Notes: generated from the letters alone by a model not told the origin. Shown: positions 1 through 7,890, counted from the first letter of the stretch. The stretch is 64,000 bases of DNA from Miltoncostaea oceani (GCF_018141545.1 NZ_CP064356.1:1302001-1366000), one strand, 5' to 3'. Numbers and translations are program-made.

Positions 1-330
1 GACGCCGGCGGCGTCGTCGCCGGGCCCGCTGTCGATCGGGAACGGCTTCACGTCCTGCCCGCGGGAGCGGAGGTCGTGGGCGCGGCGCTCCGCCGCCTCC
101 AGCATCGCGTCCGCACCGGCGAGGGACTTCACCTCGTCGATGCGGGCGCCGAGCATGTTCGTGTCGGCCATGAGGTTGCGCACCTCGTCGGCCTCGGCGC
201 CCTTGACGTTCACCAGCGACCCGCCGGCGCCGTCCCGGATGCTCCGGACGCGGTCCAGGCGCTCGCCGTACGCGCTCTCGAGCCGGTCGCGTGACCAGCC
301 CGCGATGTCCTCAGCGACCAGCTGCGGCAT
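1..330 (-). CDS. Phage major capsid protein, N-terminal part (cut by window edge)
   Basis: The ATG at 330 has a good GGAGGAG Shine-Dalgarno a few bases upstream. The 110 visible residues are charged and helical (start MPQLVAEDIAG, then ERLDRVRSIRD and a second helix around LGARIDEVKSLAG). This suits the scaffold-like delta domain at the start of HK97-type capsid proteins. The position directly after portal and protease genes is where the capsid gene normally sits. The capsid fold itself lies outside the window, so the call rests on position and the helical N-terminus; a separate scaffold protein is the alternative. Confidence 0.55.
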   Translation of the reverse strand, partial: MPQLVAEDIAGWSRDRLESAYGERLDRVRSIRDGAGGSLVNVKGAEADEVRNLMADTNMLGARIDEVKSLAGADAMLEAAERRAHDLRSRGQDVKPFPIDSGPGDDAAGV

Positions 331-354
331 CTTGATCTCCTCCTGTGCTCTGGC

Positions 355-1428
355 TTACGGAAGGCGCCGGAGCGCCAGGTGGTAGTCGAGGTCCCTCTCG
401 AGTCCCTCGCCGTCCTGCTGGTCCTGCGGGTTCTGCTCGTCCGCCGGCGCGGCGGCCGGGTCGGGGTCGGAGTCGGGGTTGGCCAGAGGCGCGACGAGCT
501 GCGCCTCGACGGTCGGGTCGTCGACGCCGTCGGCGGCGGCGCCCCCACCTCGGCGGCGAGGTCCGCCGCTCCGCGCGAGCCGCGCGAGCGTCGCCTCGAA
601 GCTCTCGGTGCGGTCCGCCATCCCGTCGGTGACGGCGTGGCGGCCGAAGACGACGCGGCCCTCGCCGAACCCGCCGCGGACGGCCTGGCGGTCGACGCCC
701 CGGCCCTTCGCGACGTCGGCGACGAACTGGCCGTAAAAGTCGTCGACCAGCGCCTGGATCGACGCCCGGGCCTCCTCGGTGAGGGGCTCGAAGGGGTTGC
801 CCTCGGTCTTGAACCGGCCGGCGGAGATCAGGGTGGTGTGCACACCCTGCTGCTCCCACTTGCCGCTCTCGTCCTCGTGGGCGGAGAGGACGCCGATCGA
901 GCCGACCGCGCCGCTCGGGCTGACGATGATCTCGTCGGCCTGCGACGCGAGCCAGTAGGCGGCGCTCGCCGCCATGGTGTTCGCGTGCGCGATGACCGGC
1001 TTCGACGCCCGCGCGGCGCGGATCTTCGCGGCGGTCTCCGGGACGAGCGACACGCTCCCGCCCGGCGAGTTGATGTCGAGGAGGATCGTCGAGACGGCGG
1101 GGTCCGCCGCCGCGGCGTCGAGCGCCCCGCCGAGCTTCTGGAGGGACGTGCCCCCCGAGATCTCGGTCATGAGGTTCGCCCGCGGGACGATCACGCCGTA
1201 GATCGGGAGGACGGCGATCCCACCGCCCACCTCGTACGGATCCCGCGAGCCGGGGCCGGCGGCGATCCGGTCGGCGACCTGGTCGTCGCTCAGGCGCACA
1301 CCGGCGAGGCGCAGCTCGAGGACCTCGCAGATCGCGGCGAACGCGGCCGGCTCGATCGCCCACGGGGTCGTGGCGACCGCGGCGAGCACCCGGTTGTAGG
1401 CACGCCGCGACGGGTCAGGCGTGGGCAT
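355..1428 (-). CDS. Prohead protease, S49 (SppA/ClpP-like) family
   Basis: A 357-residue protein of the S49 serine peptidase family, used by phages to mature the procapsid. The core reads IAVLPIYGVIVPRAN, then the oxyanion-type segment LDINSPGGSV, the nucleophile region NTMAASAAYWLAS (Ser) and AGRFKTEGNPF, which carries the general-base Lys. Residues from about 280 onward are Ala/Pro/Asp-rich and probably disordered; they may act as a scaffold segment. The ATG at 1428 lies 14 nt inside the portal gene and its stop is 24 nt before the capsid start, so the three genes form one head operon. The family is clear; its role in capsid maturation is inferred from position. Confidence 0.85.
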   Translation of the reverse strand: MPTPDPSRRAYNRVLAAVATTPWAIEPAAFAAICEVLELRLAGVRLSDDQVADRIAAGPGSRDPYEVGGGIAVLPIYGVIVPRANLMTEISGGTSLQKLGGALDAAAADPAVSTILLDINSPGGSVSLVPETAAKIRAARASKPVIAHANTMAASAAYWLASQADEIIVSPSGAVGSIGVLSAHEDESGKWEQQGVHTTLISAGRFKTEGNPFEPLTEEARASIQALVDDFYGQFVADVAKGRGVDRQAVRGGFGEGRVVFGRHAVTDGMADRTESFEATLARLARSGGPRRRGGGAAADGVDDPTVEAQLVAPLANPDSDPDPAAAPADEQNPQDQQDGEGLERDLDYHLALRRLP

Positions 1429-2683
1429 GGAGACTCCCTCCGTTGGTCGTGGCGGCCGCGCGGGCGTCCGCTTCGGCGAGGAGGCGCGCCGCGGTCCGGT
1501 CGAGCGTCTCCATCGGGGCGGTGAGCTCGGGCGCCTCGGGCGGGAGGTTCTCGAGGCCGCGGACCTCCTCCCGACGCATCCAGCCGGTCGCGGGGTCGAG
1601 GGCGCGGGTGTAGACCTCGGCGCGGGTCTTCACGTCGGCGCGCAACATCGCGTCGGCGACGAACTCGGGGTACAGCGTCCGGCCGCGGCCGGGGAAGAGG
1701 TCGCGGTCGCGGGCGAGGGTCTGCTCGATCCGGACGAGCCACCGCCGCACCCCGTGGGTGAGGAAGTGCAGCGCCTGACCCTCGACGGTGGAGTAGGTGA
1801 GGCTCCCGCCCGACTCCCCGCCGATGAGCTCCGCCGGGACGTTGAAGATCCGCGCGACCTTCTGGACGCTGAGCTTCGCCTGCTCGACGAACTGGGCGTC
1901 CTCGAGGGGCATCGTGATCGGATGGAACTTCGTGCCGCCCTCGAGGACCGCGACCTTGTGCATGTTCTTCCCACCGGTCGCCGCGTCCCACTGCGCCTTC
2001 AGGCGCTTCGCCGCCGGCTCGCTCAGCTCCCCGTCGGTCTGGAGGACGCCACGCGGCACCGCGGCGTTCCGGAAGAAGCGGGCCGCGAACTCGTCGCTCG
2101 CCAGTCCCGCCCCGATCGTGTGACGGGCGTACGCGATGGGGGAGAGACCGGTGAGGCCGTCGATCGACGGCCCCATGATGTGGATGACCTGGTCGGTCGT
2201 GTACCGGTGCTCGGCGCCGTGGTGGTCGAGGTAGATGAACACCTTCCGCCCGTCGCGCCGCTCGACCCGCATCCGCTCCGGCTCGAGGGGCCAGAGACCG
2301 ACGATCTCGCCGCGTACGCGCTCCTTGCCGAGGAACGCGTTGCCCCACGTGTTCAGGTGGAGGGCCTGCAGCGCCCACACCACGACGGCCGGCATCTCCT
2401 CGTTCGGCTCGTCGTGGAGGAGGCGGTAGACGTTCTCGAACCACGCCTCGACGCGACCGCCGCCGCGTGTCCGCTGGTACGTCTTCAGCGGGAGGGTCCC
2501 GACGGTCTCCGACAGGAGGATCACCGCCGCCCACACGCTGTCGAGGTAGAGCGCACCCGGGACCGTGACGCGGTTCCCGCTGTGGGCCTCCCCGCCGCCG
2601 AAGGAGAAGGCCTCCATCAGCGTGTCGATCCCCCTGATCGACGCCTCCGGGCGTGGTCCGACGATGCGCCCGACGAGGCTCAC
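1415..2683 (-). CDS. Phage portal protein, HK97 type
   Basis: 422 residues, the normal length for HK97-family portal proteins, which form the dodecameric DNA channel at one head vertex and dock the terminase. Supporting segments are YLDSVWAAVILLSETVGTLP near residue 50, HIMGPSIDGLTGLSPIAYAR near 170 and KVARIFNVPAELIGG near 290, all typical of the family. The gene overlaps the 79-residue membrane-protein gene upstream by 4 nt and the protease gene downstream by 14 nt. The C-terminal 60 residues are acidic and Ala-rich. No anomaly seen. Confidence 0.9.
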   Translation of the reverse strand: MSLVGRIVGPRPEASIRGIDTLMEAFSFGGGEAHSGNRVTVPGALYLDSVWAAVILLSETVGTLPLKTYQRTRGGGRVEAWFENVYRLLHDEPNEEMPAVVVWALQALHLNTWGNAFLGKERVRGEIVGLWPLEPERMRVERRDGRKVFIYLDHHGAEHRYTTDQVIHIMGPSIDGLTGLSPIAYARHTIGAGLASDEFAARFFRNAAVPRGVLQTDGELSEPAAKRLKAQWDAATGGKNMHKVAVLEGGTKFHPITMPLEDAQFVEQAKLSVQKVARIFNVPAELIGGESGGSLTYSTVEGQALHFLTHGVRRWLVRIEQTLARDRDLFPGRGRTLYPEFVADAMLRADVKTRAEVYTRALDPATGWMRREEVRGLENLPPEAPELTAPMETLDRTAARLLAEADARAAATTNGGSLHAHA

Positions 2684-2919
2684 CCGCCGCTCCTCGCGTA
2701 GAGGGCGGAGCCGGCCGCCAGCTCGAGGCCGCCAACGATCAGGCCGGAGGGGAGGTGCACGAGGGCGACACCCGTCGCGACCATCGCGAGCCCCGCGAGA
2801 AAGCCGAGGGTGGCGCCGGCGCTCTCGATCGCCGGGCGCCGCGCGACCAACGCGCGCCGGATGCGGGCAGGGGAGAGCGCGCCGGCCGCCCGGCGGAGGA
2901 TGTCGAGGGGGCGCCGCAC
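2680..2919 (-). CDS. Small phage membrane protein between terminase and portal
   Basis: A 79-residue ORF from a GTG at 2919, starting VRRPLDILRRAAG. It fills the gap between the terminase stop (2922) and the portal ATG, overlapping the portal gene by 4 nt. After a basic N-terminus it has two hydrophobic stretches separated by a short turn (ATLGFLAGLAMVATGVALV, then SGLIVGGLELAAGSALYA), so a two-helix membrane protein is likely. Small membrane proteins at this position are common in actinobacteriophages, but no function can be assigned. The start is chosen by the tight spacing. Confidence 0.55.
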   Translation of the reverse strand: MRRPLDILRRAAGALSPARIRRALVARRPAIESAGATLGFLAGLAMVATGVALVHLPSGLIVGGLELAAGSALYARSGG

Positions 2920-2921
2920 GG

Positions 2922-4394
2922 CTAGAGGACCAGCAGGTCCTTCGTCTCGTACACCGAGGGACCGACGGTCAGGGCGTGCCAGGCCGCGAGGGTCACGCCG
3001 ACCAGCGGCGAGATGTCGACGGAGCTCGACGCCCGCGACCACGACCACGCGTCCCCGGCCTTCTGCTTCGCCGCGCCCCGCAGTGCGGCGTCGAGCTCGG
3101 GTGAGCCGAGGTGGCGCAGCCCCTCCCCGTCGACGAGGTCGAAGAAGTGGCCGCAGCCCCGGACGTAGTCGGCCTGGTCGACGAGCTCGAGGTCGGCGAT
3201 CGCCTCCTCGAGGGAGGCCGCCGGCCCCGACGCCTGGGCGACGACCCCGGTGATCGTGTGCCGCGCTCGGAGTTCGGCGACGCGGGCGGCGACCCACGCC
3301 GTCCCGGGGCGCCGGTCGATCAGCTCGACGTGCATCAGCCCGTCCGCGCGACGCCCGGCCGCCGCGATCGACGCCCGCCGGCGGTCGGGCATCGCGTCCA
3401 CGGCGAGGACCACCGGTCCCGCGATCCCCGACGCGGGGTCCACGAGCTTCCTCCACGAAGCCAGGGGGATCACCTGGCCGGCCTTCGACGACGTGTCGGG
3501 CCAGTCCCCGACGCAGAGGCGCTCCACCGCGAACGTCCTGGGGTCCATCGACTCCAGCTCGAGGGCCACCGCCTCCCGGCTGATGCGGATGTCGAGGGCG
3601 GGGTTCGCCTGCGCCCACGCCTCCTCCGACGCGGCGAGCTCCGCCGTCACGTCATCCGGCCGCGGCGGGCGGTCCTCACCCTCCGGGACGGAGACGGGAA
3701 CCGACCACTCGAAGTACGCCATCCGTTGCGACGTCCCCGACGCCGCACGCTCACGCATCCGAGCCAGCACCAGGCCGTGCTCGTGGATCGCCTGGTCCAC
3801 AGCCGACCCCACCAGCCACACCTGCGGGTTCGGCCGCGCCGACAACGTCGGCAGCAGCGACCCGTGCGCCTTCTCCGGGTAGATCATCGCCTCGTCGATC
3901 ATCAGGCAGTCGCCCGTGAACCCACGGCCGCCGCCCGCCGTCCGCGTCCGGAACCGGATCCGCTGGCCACCGATCAGCTCGATGCCCTCCTCGCCGTGGG
4001 AGCGCGACACCCGCGCGACGCGGCGGCTCAGGTCCGGTGTGTTCTCGATGAGGAACAGCAGCCGACGGAACGCCTCCAGCGACGTGTCGAACTGGTGGGC
4101 GGAGTGCGTGATCAGCCGCTCCGCGATGAGGAAGAGCCCGCCGAGCTCACGAGCCTCGAGGATCCCGCCCTTCCCGTTCTGCCGCGACACGACGAGGCCG
4201 ACCTCCGGCGCCGCCCACTGCCCCGTCGGCGTCTCGGTCAAGGCGGCCGTCAGCACCATCCGCTGCCACGGGTCGAGGACGAGCCCGGCCAGCTCCGCGA
4301 GCTCGATCACCTCCCGCGCGAGAGCCGTCGAGCCGTCGGGCACCAACATCAGCGTCGGCTTGACGATGGCCGGCGCGGCGGGCGTCGCGATCAC
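2922..4394 (-). CDS. Terminase large subunit (DNA-packaging ATPase/nuclease)
   Basis: 490 residues. The ATPase half shows a Walker A-like VVSRQNGKGG near residue 88 and a Walker B CLMIDEAMIYPEK near 163, followed by the coupling region LLPTLSARPNPQVWLVGSA. The C-terminal nuclease half has acidic positions in VVLAVDAMPDRRRASIA and ELVDQADYVRG. The enzyme pumps and cuts phage DNA into the head formed by the portal/capsid genes downstream. The ATG overlaps the stop of the small-subunit gene (ATGA). The length and motif order match HK97-like large terminases. Confidence 0.92.
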   Translation of the reverse strand: MIATPAAPAIVKPTLMLVPDGSTALAREVIELAELAGLVLDPWQRMVLTAALTETPTGQWAAPEVGLVVSRQNGKGGILEARELGGLFLIAERLITHSAHQFDTSLEAFRRLLFLIENTPDLSRRVARVSRSHGEEGIELIGGQRIRFRTRTAGGGRGFTGDCLMIDEAMIYPEKAHGSLLPTLSARPNPQVWLVGSAVDQAIHEHGLVLARMRERAASGTSQRMAYFEWSVPVSVPEGEDRPPRPDDVTAELAASEEAWAQANPALDIRISREAVALELESMDPRTFAVERLCVGDWPDTSSKAGQVIPLASWRKLVDPASGIAGPVVLAVDAMPDRRRASIAAAGRRADGLMHVELIDRRPGTAWVAARVAELRARHTITGVVAQASGPAASLEEAIADLELVDQADYVRGCGHFFDLVDGEGLRHLGSPELDAALRGAAKQKAGDAWSWSRASSSVDISPLVGVTLAAWHALTVGPSVYETKDLLVL

Positions 4395-4669
4395 GCCGTC
4401 GCCTCCCTCGCTTTGCGGCGCGACAGCAGCTCATCGACACGGTCGGTCCGCTTCTCCGAGGGCGCCGCCTGGCGGAGCCGGTCGAGCGTCGAGTGCAGCA
4501 GCTTCCCCGCCTGGACCCGGGCCGACAGCGTCGCGTCCGCCGCCTCGATCTCCCGAGCTAGACGGACCGCCAGCTGGGCGGGCCACGATCCCTCCGCGCC
4601 CTCAGAGCGCTGCGAGACCCACGCGATCTCGCGGGCCACCGCGGCCTCCAGCGGACCGGGCTCGCTCAC
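4391..4669 (-). CDS. Probable terminase small subunit
   Basis: A 92-residue helical, charged protein (VSEPGPLEAAVAREIAWV..., then VRLAREIEAADATLSARV and a basic tail ELLSRRKAREATA). The GTG at 4669 is chosen because it overlaps the HNH stop (GTGA); a longer reading from 4789 would run deep into the HNH gene. The position between HNH and the large terminase, overlapping the latter by 4 nt, is the standard place for a small terminase that binds phage DNA. No clear DNA-binding motif is visible, so the call is positional. Confidence 0.5.
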   Translation of the reverse strand: MSEPGPLEAAVAREIAWVSQRSEGAEGSWPAQLAVRLAREIEAADATLSARVQAGKLLHSTLDRLRQAAPSEKRTDRVDELLSRRKAREATA

Positions 4670-4965
4670 CAGTCCCTCGACGTCGGCCGCGGCGATCCGC
4701 CGGCGGGGAGAGAAGAGGGACAGTCGGGGTGTCCTTGCGATTCGCTCCCAAAAAACCGGCCGCCCTTCCTCCGGTTGCAGGGTCCGCACGCCGCGACGAG
4801 GTTCCCCGGCTCGTCGGTGCCGCCGACGGCGCGGGGGATGACGTGGTCCACCTGGGTCGCCGGGCCGCCGCAGTAGCTACAGCGGTGTCCGTCTCTGGTG
4901 AGGATCTGGGCACGGCGTCTGCGCCAGGCTCTAGTGCTTCCGCTTGGCCGGAGGAGTGGGGTCAT
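4666..4965 (-). CDS. HNH endonuclease
   Basis: 99 residues from the ATG at 4965. It shows a complete small HNH fold: CSYCGGPATQVDHVIPRAVGG (first CxxC and the DH catalytic pair), then GNLVAACGPCNRRKGG (second CxxC and N). In HK97-like phages such proteins sit beside the terminase and are needed for cutting or packaging the genome. An upstream-extended frame exists to 5061 but crosses a perfect hairpin (4977-4996) and adds a Pro-rich stretch without homologous look, so the internal ATG is preferred. No clear Shine-Dalgarno is visible. Confidence 0.82.
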   Translation of the reverse strand: MTPLLRPSGSTRAWRRRRAQILTRDGHRCSYCGGPATQVDHVIPRAVGGTDEPGNLVAACGPCNRRKGGRFFGSESQGHPDCPSSLPAGGSPRPTSRDW

Positions 4966-4976
4966 GGAACGACGAA

Positions 4977-4996
4977 GGCCACCCGCCGGGGTGGCC
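4977..4996 (-). terminator. Perfect 8-bp hairpin upstream of the HNH gene
   Basis: GGCCACCC (4977-4984), a four-base loop GCCG, then GGGTGGCC (4989-4996). On the leftward strand it is followed by a weak pyrimidine stretch (CTTCGTCG). It sits 11 bp before the HNH ATG and may attenuate leftward transcription from the early genes into the head operon, or mark the boundary of two phage transcripts. No strong T run, so termination is not certain. Confidence 0.45.
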
Positions 4997-5130
4997 TCAT
5001 GTGGTGGCTCGGGCAGGGGGTGCGTGCGGGAGGTCGGTGGTGTGCCGACCGTCTGCTCCATCGGGAGCCCCGGGCTGTGCCGTCGCAGTGGGGACGGTAG
5101 CCGAGGGGCCGGACGTGCTGCAAGTCGGCG

Positions 5131-5370
5131 TCAGCTTGGGCGTCCTTCCCACTCGTCGAGGTGGCGGCCGCGGCCTGGGACGGTGCCTCTGATGGCGCCA
5201 GTGGTGCCGCCGATGACGGGTATCCCCCGGAGGCGTTCCTCGTCGCCGCCGTTGGTGGGGGGTTCGGTGACGAGGCGGTCGTCGCCGACGCTGTCGCCGA
5301 GGGCGCGTCCGACGGCGCGCTCCACTTCGCGGCGCCCGCGGGCGGTGAGGCGTGCGAGGAGGACGCTCAC
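5131..5370 (-). CDS. Hypothetical phage protein, 79 aa
   Basis: ATG at 5370 overlaps the stop of the HTH-protein gene (ATGA), which supports the start. The N-terminus MSVLLARLTARGRREVERAV is helical and basic; the remainder is polar with a Gly/Thr-rich middle and the end DEWEGRPS. No recognised domain. It is the last leftward gene before a ~165-bp gap containing the hairpin at 4977-4996. Confidence 0.5.
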   Translation of the reverse strand: MSVLLARLTARGRREVERAVGRALGDSVGDDRLVTEPPTNGGDEERLRGIPVIGGTTGAIRGTVPGRGRHLDEWEGRPS

Positions 5371-5579
5371 GTGGGGCGCTCGCGTTCGATCCGCGCTTCG
5401 GCCCTGCGGATGCGGTCGCGGACGGTGATAACGGAGACCCCGAGCTCGGTGGCGATGGAGCGGTAGCCGTACGGCCGGCCCGCGTTGGCGAGTCGCTCCC
5501 TGGTTCGGAGGGCCTCGAGCTCGGCGGGGGTGCAGACGCGGCGGGCGATCTCCCAGGTGCGCTGCTCGTCGGCGGTCAC
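5367..5579 (-). CDS. Small helix-turn-helix protein (sigma region 4-like)
   Basis: 70 residues from a GTG at 5579 that overlaps the preceding stop (GTGA). The C-terminal half, YGYRSIATELGVSVITVRD followed by RIRRAEARIER, is a recognisable HTH of the region-4/LuxR kind with an arginine-rich recognition helix. The N-terminal half (WEIARRVCTPAELEALRT) resembles the helix preceding the HTH in short phage sigma-like regulators. It may control the switch from early to late phage genes, since it is the penultimate gene of the early block. Function is inference. Confidence 0.6.
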   Translation of the reverse strand: MTADEQRTWEIARRVCTPAELEALRTRERLANAGRPYGYRSIATELGVSVITVRDRIRRAEARIERERPT

Positions 5580-6184
5580 CGGCGGCTCCGGGCGTTGGCC
5601 GTCTCGATCATGGCGTGGCGGCCGGCGTCGTCGGCGACGAGGAACGCTCGGCGCCACTGGCGCGCTGCGGTCGAGCGGACGCGGCCGTCGGTGGCTGCGG
5701 CGGAGAGGGCGCGGACGAGGCGGACGTCGTCGGGGTAGGCGGCGTCGTCGGGGCCGGTGCCGTACCGCTGGGTGATGGAGCCCCAGCCGTGGAAGCGCTG
5801 GGTCCAGGGTGCGACGAGGTCGAGGGCGACGGCGTCGACGGCGCCTTCCTCGAGGACGGTGGCGTGGTGGAGGTGGAGGAGTTCGTGGAGGAGGGCGTGG
5901 GCGCCGGCGGGCTGCGGTTCGTCGGGGTCGGCCATCTGCGACCACTCCTCGATGAGCCACGGGACGGCTTCGATGCGGTGCTCGCCGGGGACGCTCTGGG
6001 CCAGCCAGGTCTGGCCGTTCTCCTCGGCGGCGGGGACGATCTGCTGGTGGGGGACGGGGACGTGGAGGAGCTGCTCGAGCCAGGCGGCGGTCCGGTCGGC
6101 GAGGATCTGCTCGGGGGACGCAGCGGCGGGGGGTGCGAGCACCAGGCCGACGACGGCGAGGAAGGTGGCGAGGGTCCGGGTCAT
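5576..6184 (-). CDS. Secreted HExxH metallopeptidase-like protein in prophage
   Basis: 202 residues. Residues 1-23 are a clear signal peptide (MTRTLATFLAVVGLVLAPPA, then AAS). HELLH at 100-104 is followed by HHATV and by EEGAVDA at about 112-118. This is the pattern of gluzincin-type zinc peptidases: two His, catalytic Glu, downstream Glu ligand. The start overlaps the upstream gene and the stop overlaps the HTH gene, so it is embedded in the phage operon. Secreted peptidases are unusual in an early phage block. It could act in lysis, on the cell wall or surface of the host, or as a cargo gene expressed by the lysogen. Activity is inferred from motifs only. Confidence 0.65.
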   Translation of the reverse strand: MTRTLATFLAVVGLVLAPPAAASPEQILADRTAAWLEQLLHVPVPHQQIVPAAEENGQTWLAQSVPGEHRIEAVPWLIEEWSQMADPDEPQPAGAHALLHELLHLHHATVLEEGAVDAVALDLVAPWTQRFHGWGSITQRYGTGPDDAAYPDDVRLVRALSAAATDGRVRSTAARQWRRAFLVADDAGRHAMIETANARSRR

Positions 6185-6579
6185 CCGCGTCCGAGCGGGC
6201 CGCGGGGGAAGAGGGCGCCGGTCTCGTCGCCGGGCTCGACGTCCAAGCCGACCTGGGGGACGCCGGTGACGGGGAACGGTGTGGGGCCGCGGCCTTCACC
6301 GAGGACGCGGCCGTTGCGTGGCCGGCGGGTGCCGTCGGGCTGGATGACGACGTAGCGGCGGACCCACCGGGGCTCGTCGGGGTAGGGCTCGGCCTCGAGG
6401 TACCGGGTCTCGTGTCCGCCGCGGCGCTCGGTGGTGTCGGCGAGGTCGTGGAGCTGGTTCTCCTTCCATTCGACGAAGCCGGGGGTGGACTGGAAGGCGG
6501 CGAGCTCGGCGGCCTTCGCCCGGCCGGCGGCGGCTGCGGCGGACCGGACGCGGTCGGCGGTGTCGGTGGCGGTGGTCAT
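6181..6579 (-). CDS. Hypothetical phage protein, 132 aa
   Basis: ATG at 6579, overlapping the replication-gene stop by 4 nt and the peptidase gene by 4 nt. The N-terminal 50 residues are an Ala-rich helix (ADRVRSAAAAAGRAKAAELA). The middle has aromatic segments (TPGFVEWKENQLHDLAD, then EPRWVRRYVVIQPDGT), suggesting a small folded domain. The C-terminus is Gly/Pro-rich. No family recognised. Confidence 0.5.
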   Translation of the reverse strand: MTTATDTADRVRSAAAAAGRAKAAELAAFQSTPGFVEWKENQLHDLADTTERRGGHETRYLEAEPYPDEPRWVRRYVVIQPDGTRRPRNGRVLGEGRGPTPFPVTGVPQVGLDVEPGDETGALFPRGPLGRG

Positions 6580-7355
6580 CCCGCTCCTCCTCGTTCGAGG
6601 GCGGCGCGGGCCGCCGGGGACTTCACGACGGACAGCAGGAGCTCGCGGCCGACGGGGACGGGGTCGCCGTCGGGTTCGACGAGGCGCCGGCCGTTGGTGT
6701 GGCCTTCAACTTCGGGCGGCCGAGTCTGAGCCGCAGGCGAAAGCTCGGACGAGGTCGCCGCGCTGCGCTGCGGTTCCGGGTCCGGGGGGGAGGAGGGAGG
6801 GGGGTCAGGGGTTAAAGCCCCTGACCCCTTACCCTGACCTCTCGCGCGCCTGATCGTACGCGGAGCCTTGGGGGGAGCCTCCGGGGTAGCCTCGGGTGGA
6901 GCCTCCCCATTTCTCCTGCTAACGGGCTTCTTTCGTGTCCGGGCCGCGTCGGCCCGTGATCCGAGCGCCGTTCGCTTGCGGGCGACCGCGCGACGGATCG
7001 CGCGCTCCAACGAGTCGGGGCATTCGGCGGCCTGGCGCTCGGCCGAGACGAGGAACCCCTCCGAGTGCGCCTGCCAGTGGACGAACTTCGGGAGCCAGAT
7101 CCACCCGTCGTCGTAGGTCCGCACGAGACCCGCTGCGACGAGCTCAGCGAGGGCCCCTTCGAGCTGCTCGAGGGTGACGTCCTCCGAGTCGCCCTCGAGG
7201 TCGGCGGCGAGCCTCTTCAGGCGCGTCTTCAGGGCGCCGGCGGAGCCGGTGTCGTCGCCTGTGATCAGGCGTACGTAGAGGGCTTTCGCGAGGGTGCTCG
7301 CTGCGGCGAAGCCCTCCTCGCCCCAGATGCCGGTGTCGATCGCGCGGGCCGGCAT
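6576..7355 (-). CDS. Phage replication (replisome-organiser-type) protein
   Basis: 259 residues from the ATG at 7355. The N-terminal ~100 residues (MPARAIDTGIWGEEGF..., ALYVRLITGDDTGSAGAL, LKRLAADLEG, GLVRTYDDGWIWLPKFVHWQ) look like the winged-helix domain that begins many phage replisome-organiser proteins. A long Pro/Ala/Arg-rich linker follows (about 150-230), then a short conserved tail. The linker DNA contains four 12-bp spaced GGAGCCT-type repeats and a perfect 11-bp inverted repeat. Its place upstream of HNH and terminase and downstream of RusA fits an early replication gene. The family call is by fold pattern, not by a diagnostic motif. Confidence 0.6.
   Translation of the reverse strand: MPARAIDTGIWGEEGFAAASTLAKALYVRLITGDDTGSAGALKTRLKRLAADLEGDSEDVTLEQLEGALAELVAAGLVRTYDDGWIWLPKFVHWQAHSEGFLVSAERQAAECPDSLERAIRRAVARKRTALGSRADAARTRKKPVSRRNGEAPPEATPEAPPKAPRTIRRARGQGKGSGALTPDPPPSSPPDPEPQRSAATSSELSPAAQTRPPEVEGHTNGRRLVEPDGDPVPVGRELLLSVVKSPAARAALERGGAG
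6801..6904. other. Origin-like block inside the phage replication gene
   Basis: Two structured elements lie within the linker-coding part. A perfect inverted repeat has arms GGGGTCAGGGG (6801-6811) and CCCCTGACCCC (6818-6828) around TTAAAG. Four GGAGCCT/GTAGCCT units begin at 6862, 6874, 6886 and 6898, exactly 12 bp apart. Iterons plus a dyad in the linker of the initiator gene is the layout of the lambda O-gene origin. The repeats also encode a 4-residue EAPP-type protein repeat, so coding constraint alone could explain them. Confidence 0.3.
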
Positions 7356-7633
7356 CAGAGGATCCCGGTGCCGTCGAGGGTGAGCGCTGCGGGGGCCGCA
7401 GCGGGCGTGGTGCGGGGGAGCCCCCACGCGTCCTCGCCGAGCTGCTCGACCAGCTCGTCCTCCCACATGAGGATGAGCTCGCGCCAGACGAGCGTCGTCG
7501 AGAGGCGCTCGTCGCCGGCCGTCGCGATGACGCTCGCCGAGTGCCCGCGATTTTCAGGAAGCGACCGAAGTCGGGCGATGATGTCGGCGCGGAGTCCTGC
7601 GCTTGTCCCGGCGCCGCGGTGGGCGGTGCTCAC
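7355..7633 (-). CDS. Hypothetical phage protein, 92 aa
   Basis: GTG at 7633 (VSTAHRGAGTSAGLRADII) overlaps the upstream gene stop; its own stop overlaps the replication ATG by one base. The core LVWRELILMWEDELVEQLG is a strongly amphipathic, acidic helix and the tail is Ala/Pro-rich. No family recognised; tight coupling to the replication gene suggests an early function. Confidence 0.55.
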   Translation of the reverse strand: MSTAHRGAGTSAGLRADIIARLRSLPENRGHSASVIATAGDERLSTTLVWRELILMWEDELVEQLGEDAWGLPRTTPAAAPAALTLDGTGIL

Positions 7634-7890
7634 GCCGGGCCTCGCAGGTGGGCGCGGATGAGGGCCGGGTCGATGCGCTCCGCCGCGCGCAGGGCTTCGC
7701 GCGCCGAGGAGTGGCCGGCAACGGCGTTGGCGGGGCGCAGGCTCGGTCCCCCGAGGCCGGGGTGGACCTCGACGCACCACGACTCACGGCCGAAGAAGCC
7801 CGTCCGCCGGTAGACGGCGACGGAGGGGAGCGGCTGGCCGTCGACGGTCCAGCGGCGGGACAGGGCACGGAGACGGCGGGTCGTCGTCAC
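7630..7890 (-). CDS. Hypothetical phage protein, 86 aa
   Basis: GTG at 7890 overlaps the stop of the zinc-motif gene (GTGA). The sequence has a small beta-rich core (VAVYRRTGFFGRESWCVEV) and a C-terminal helix (REALRAAERIDPALIRAHLR). No motif allows a functional call. Confidence 0.5.
   Translation of the reverse strand: MTTTRRLRALSRRWTVDGQPLPSVAVYRRTGFFGRESWCVEVHPGLGGPSLRPANAVAGHSSAREALRAAERIDPALIRAHLRGPA

Noticed and set aside
4391-4789. Longer 132-residue small terminase starting at 4789
   Set aside because: It would overlap the HNH gene by 124 nt; GTG 4669 gives the usual GTGA coupling.
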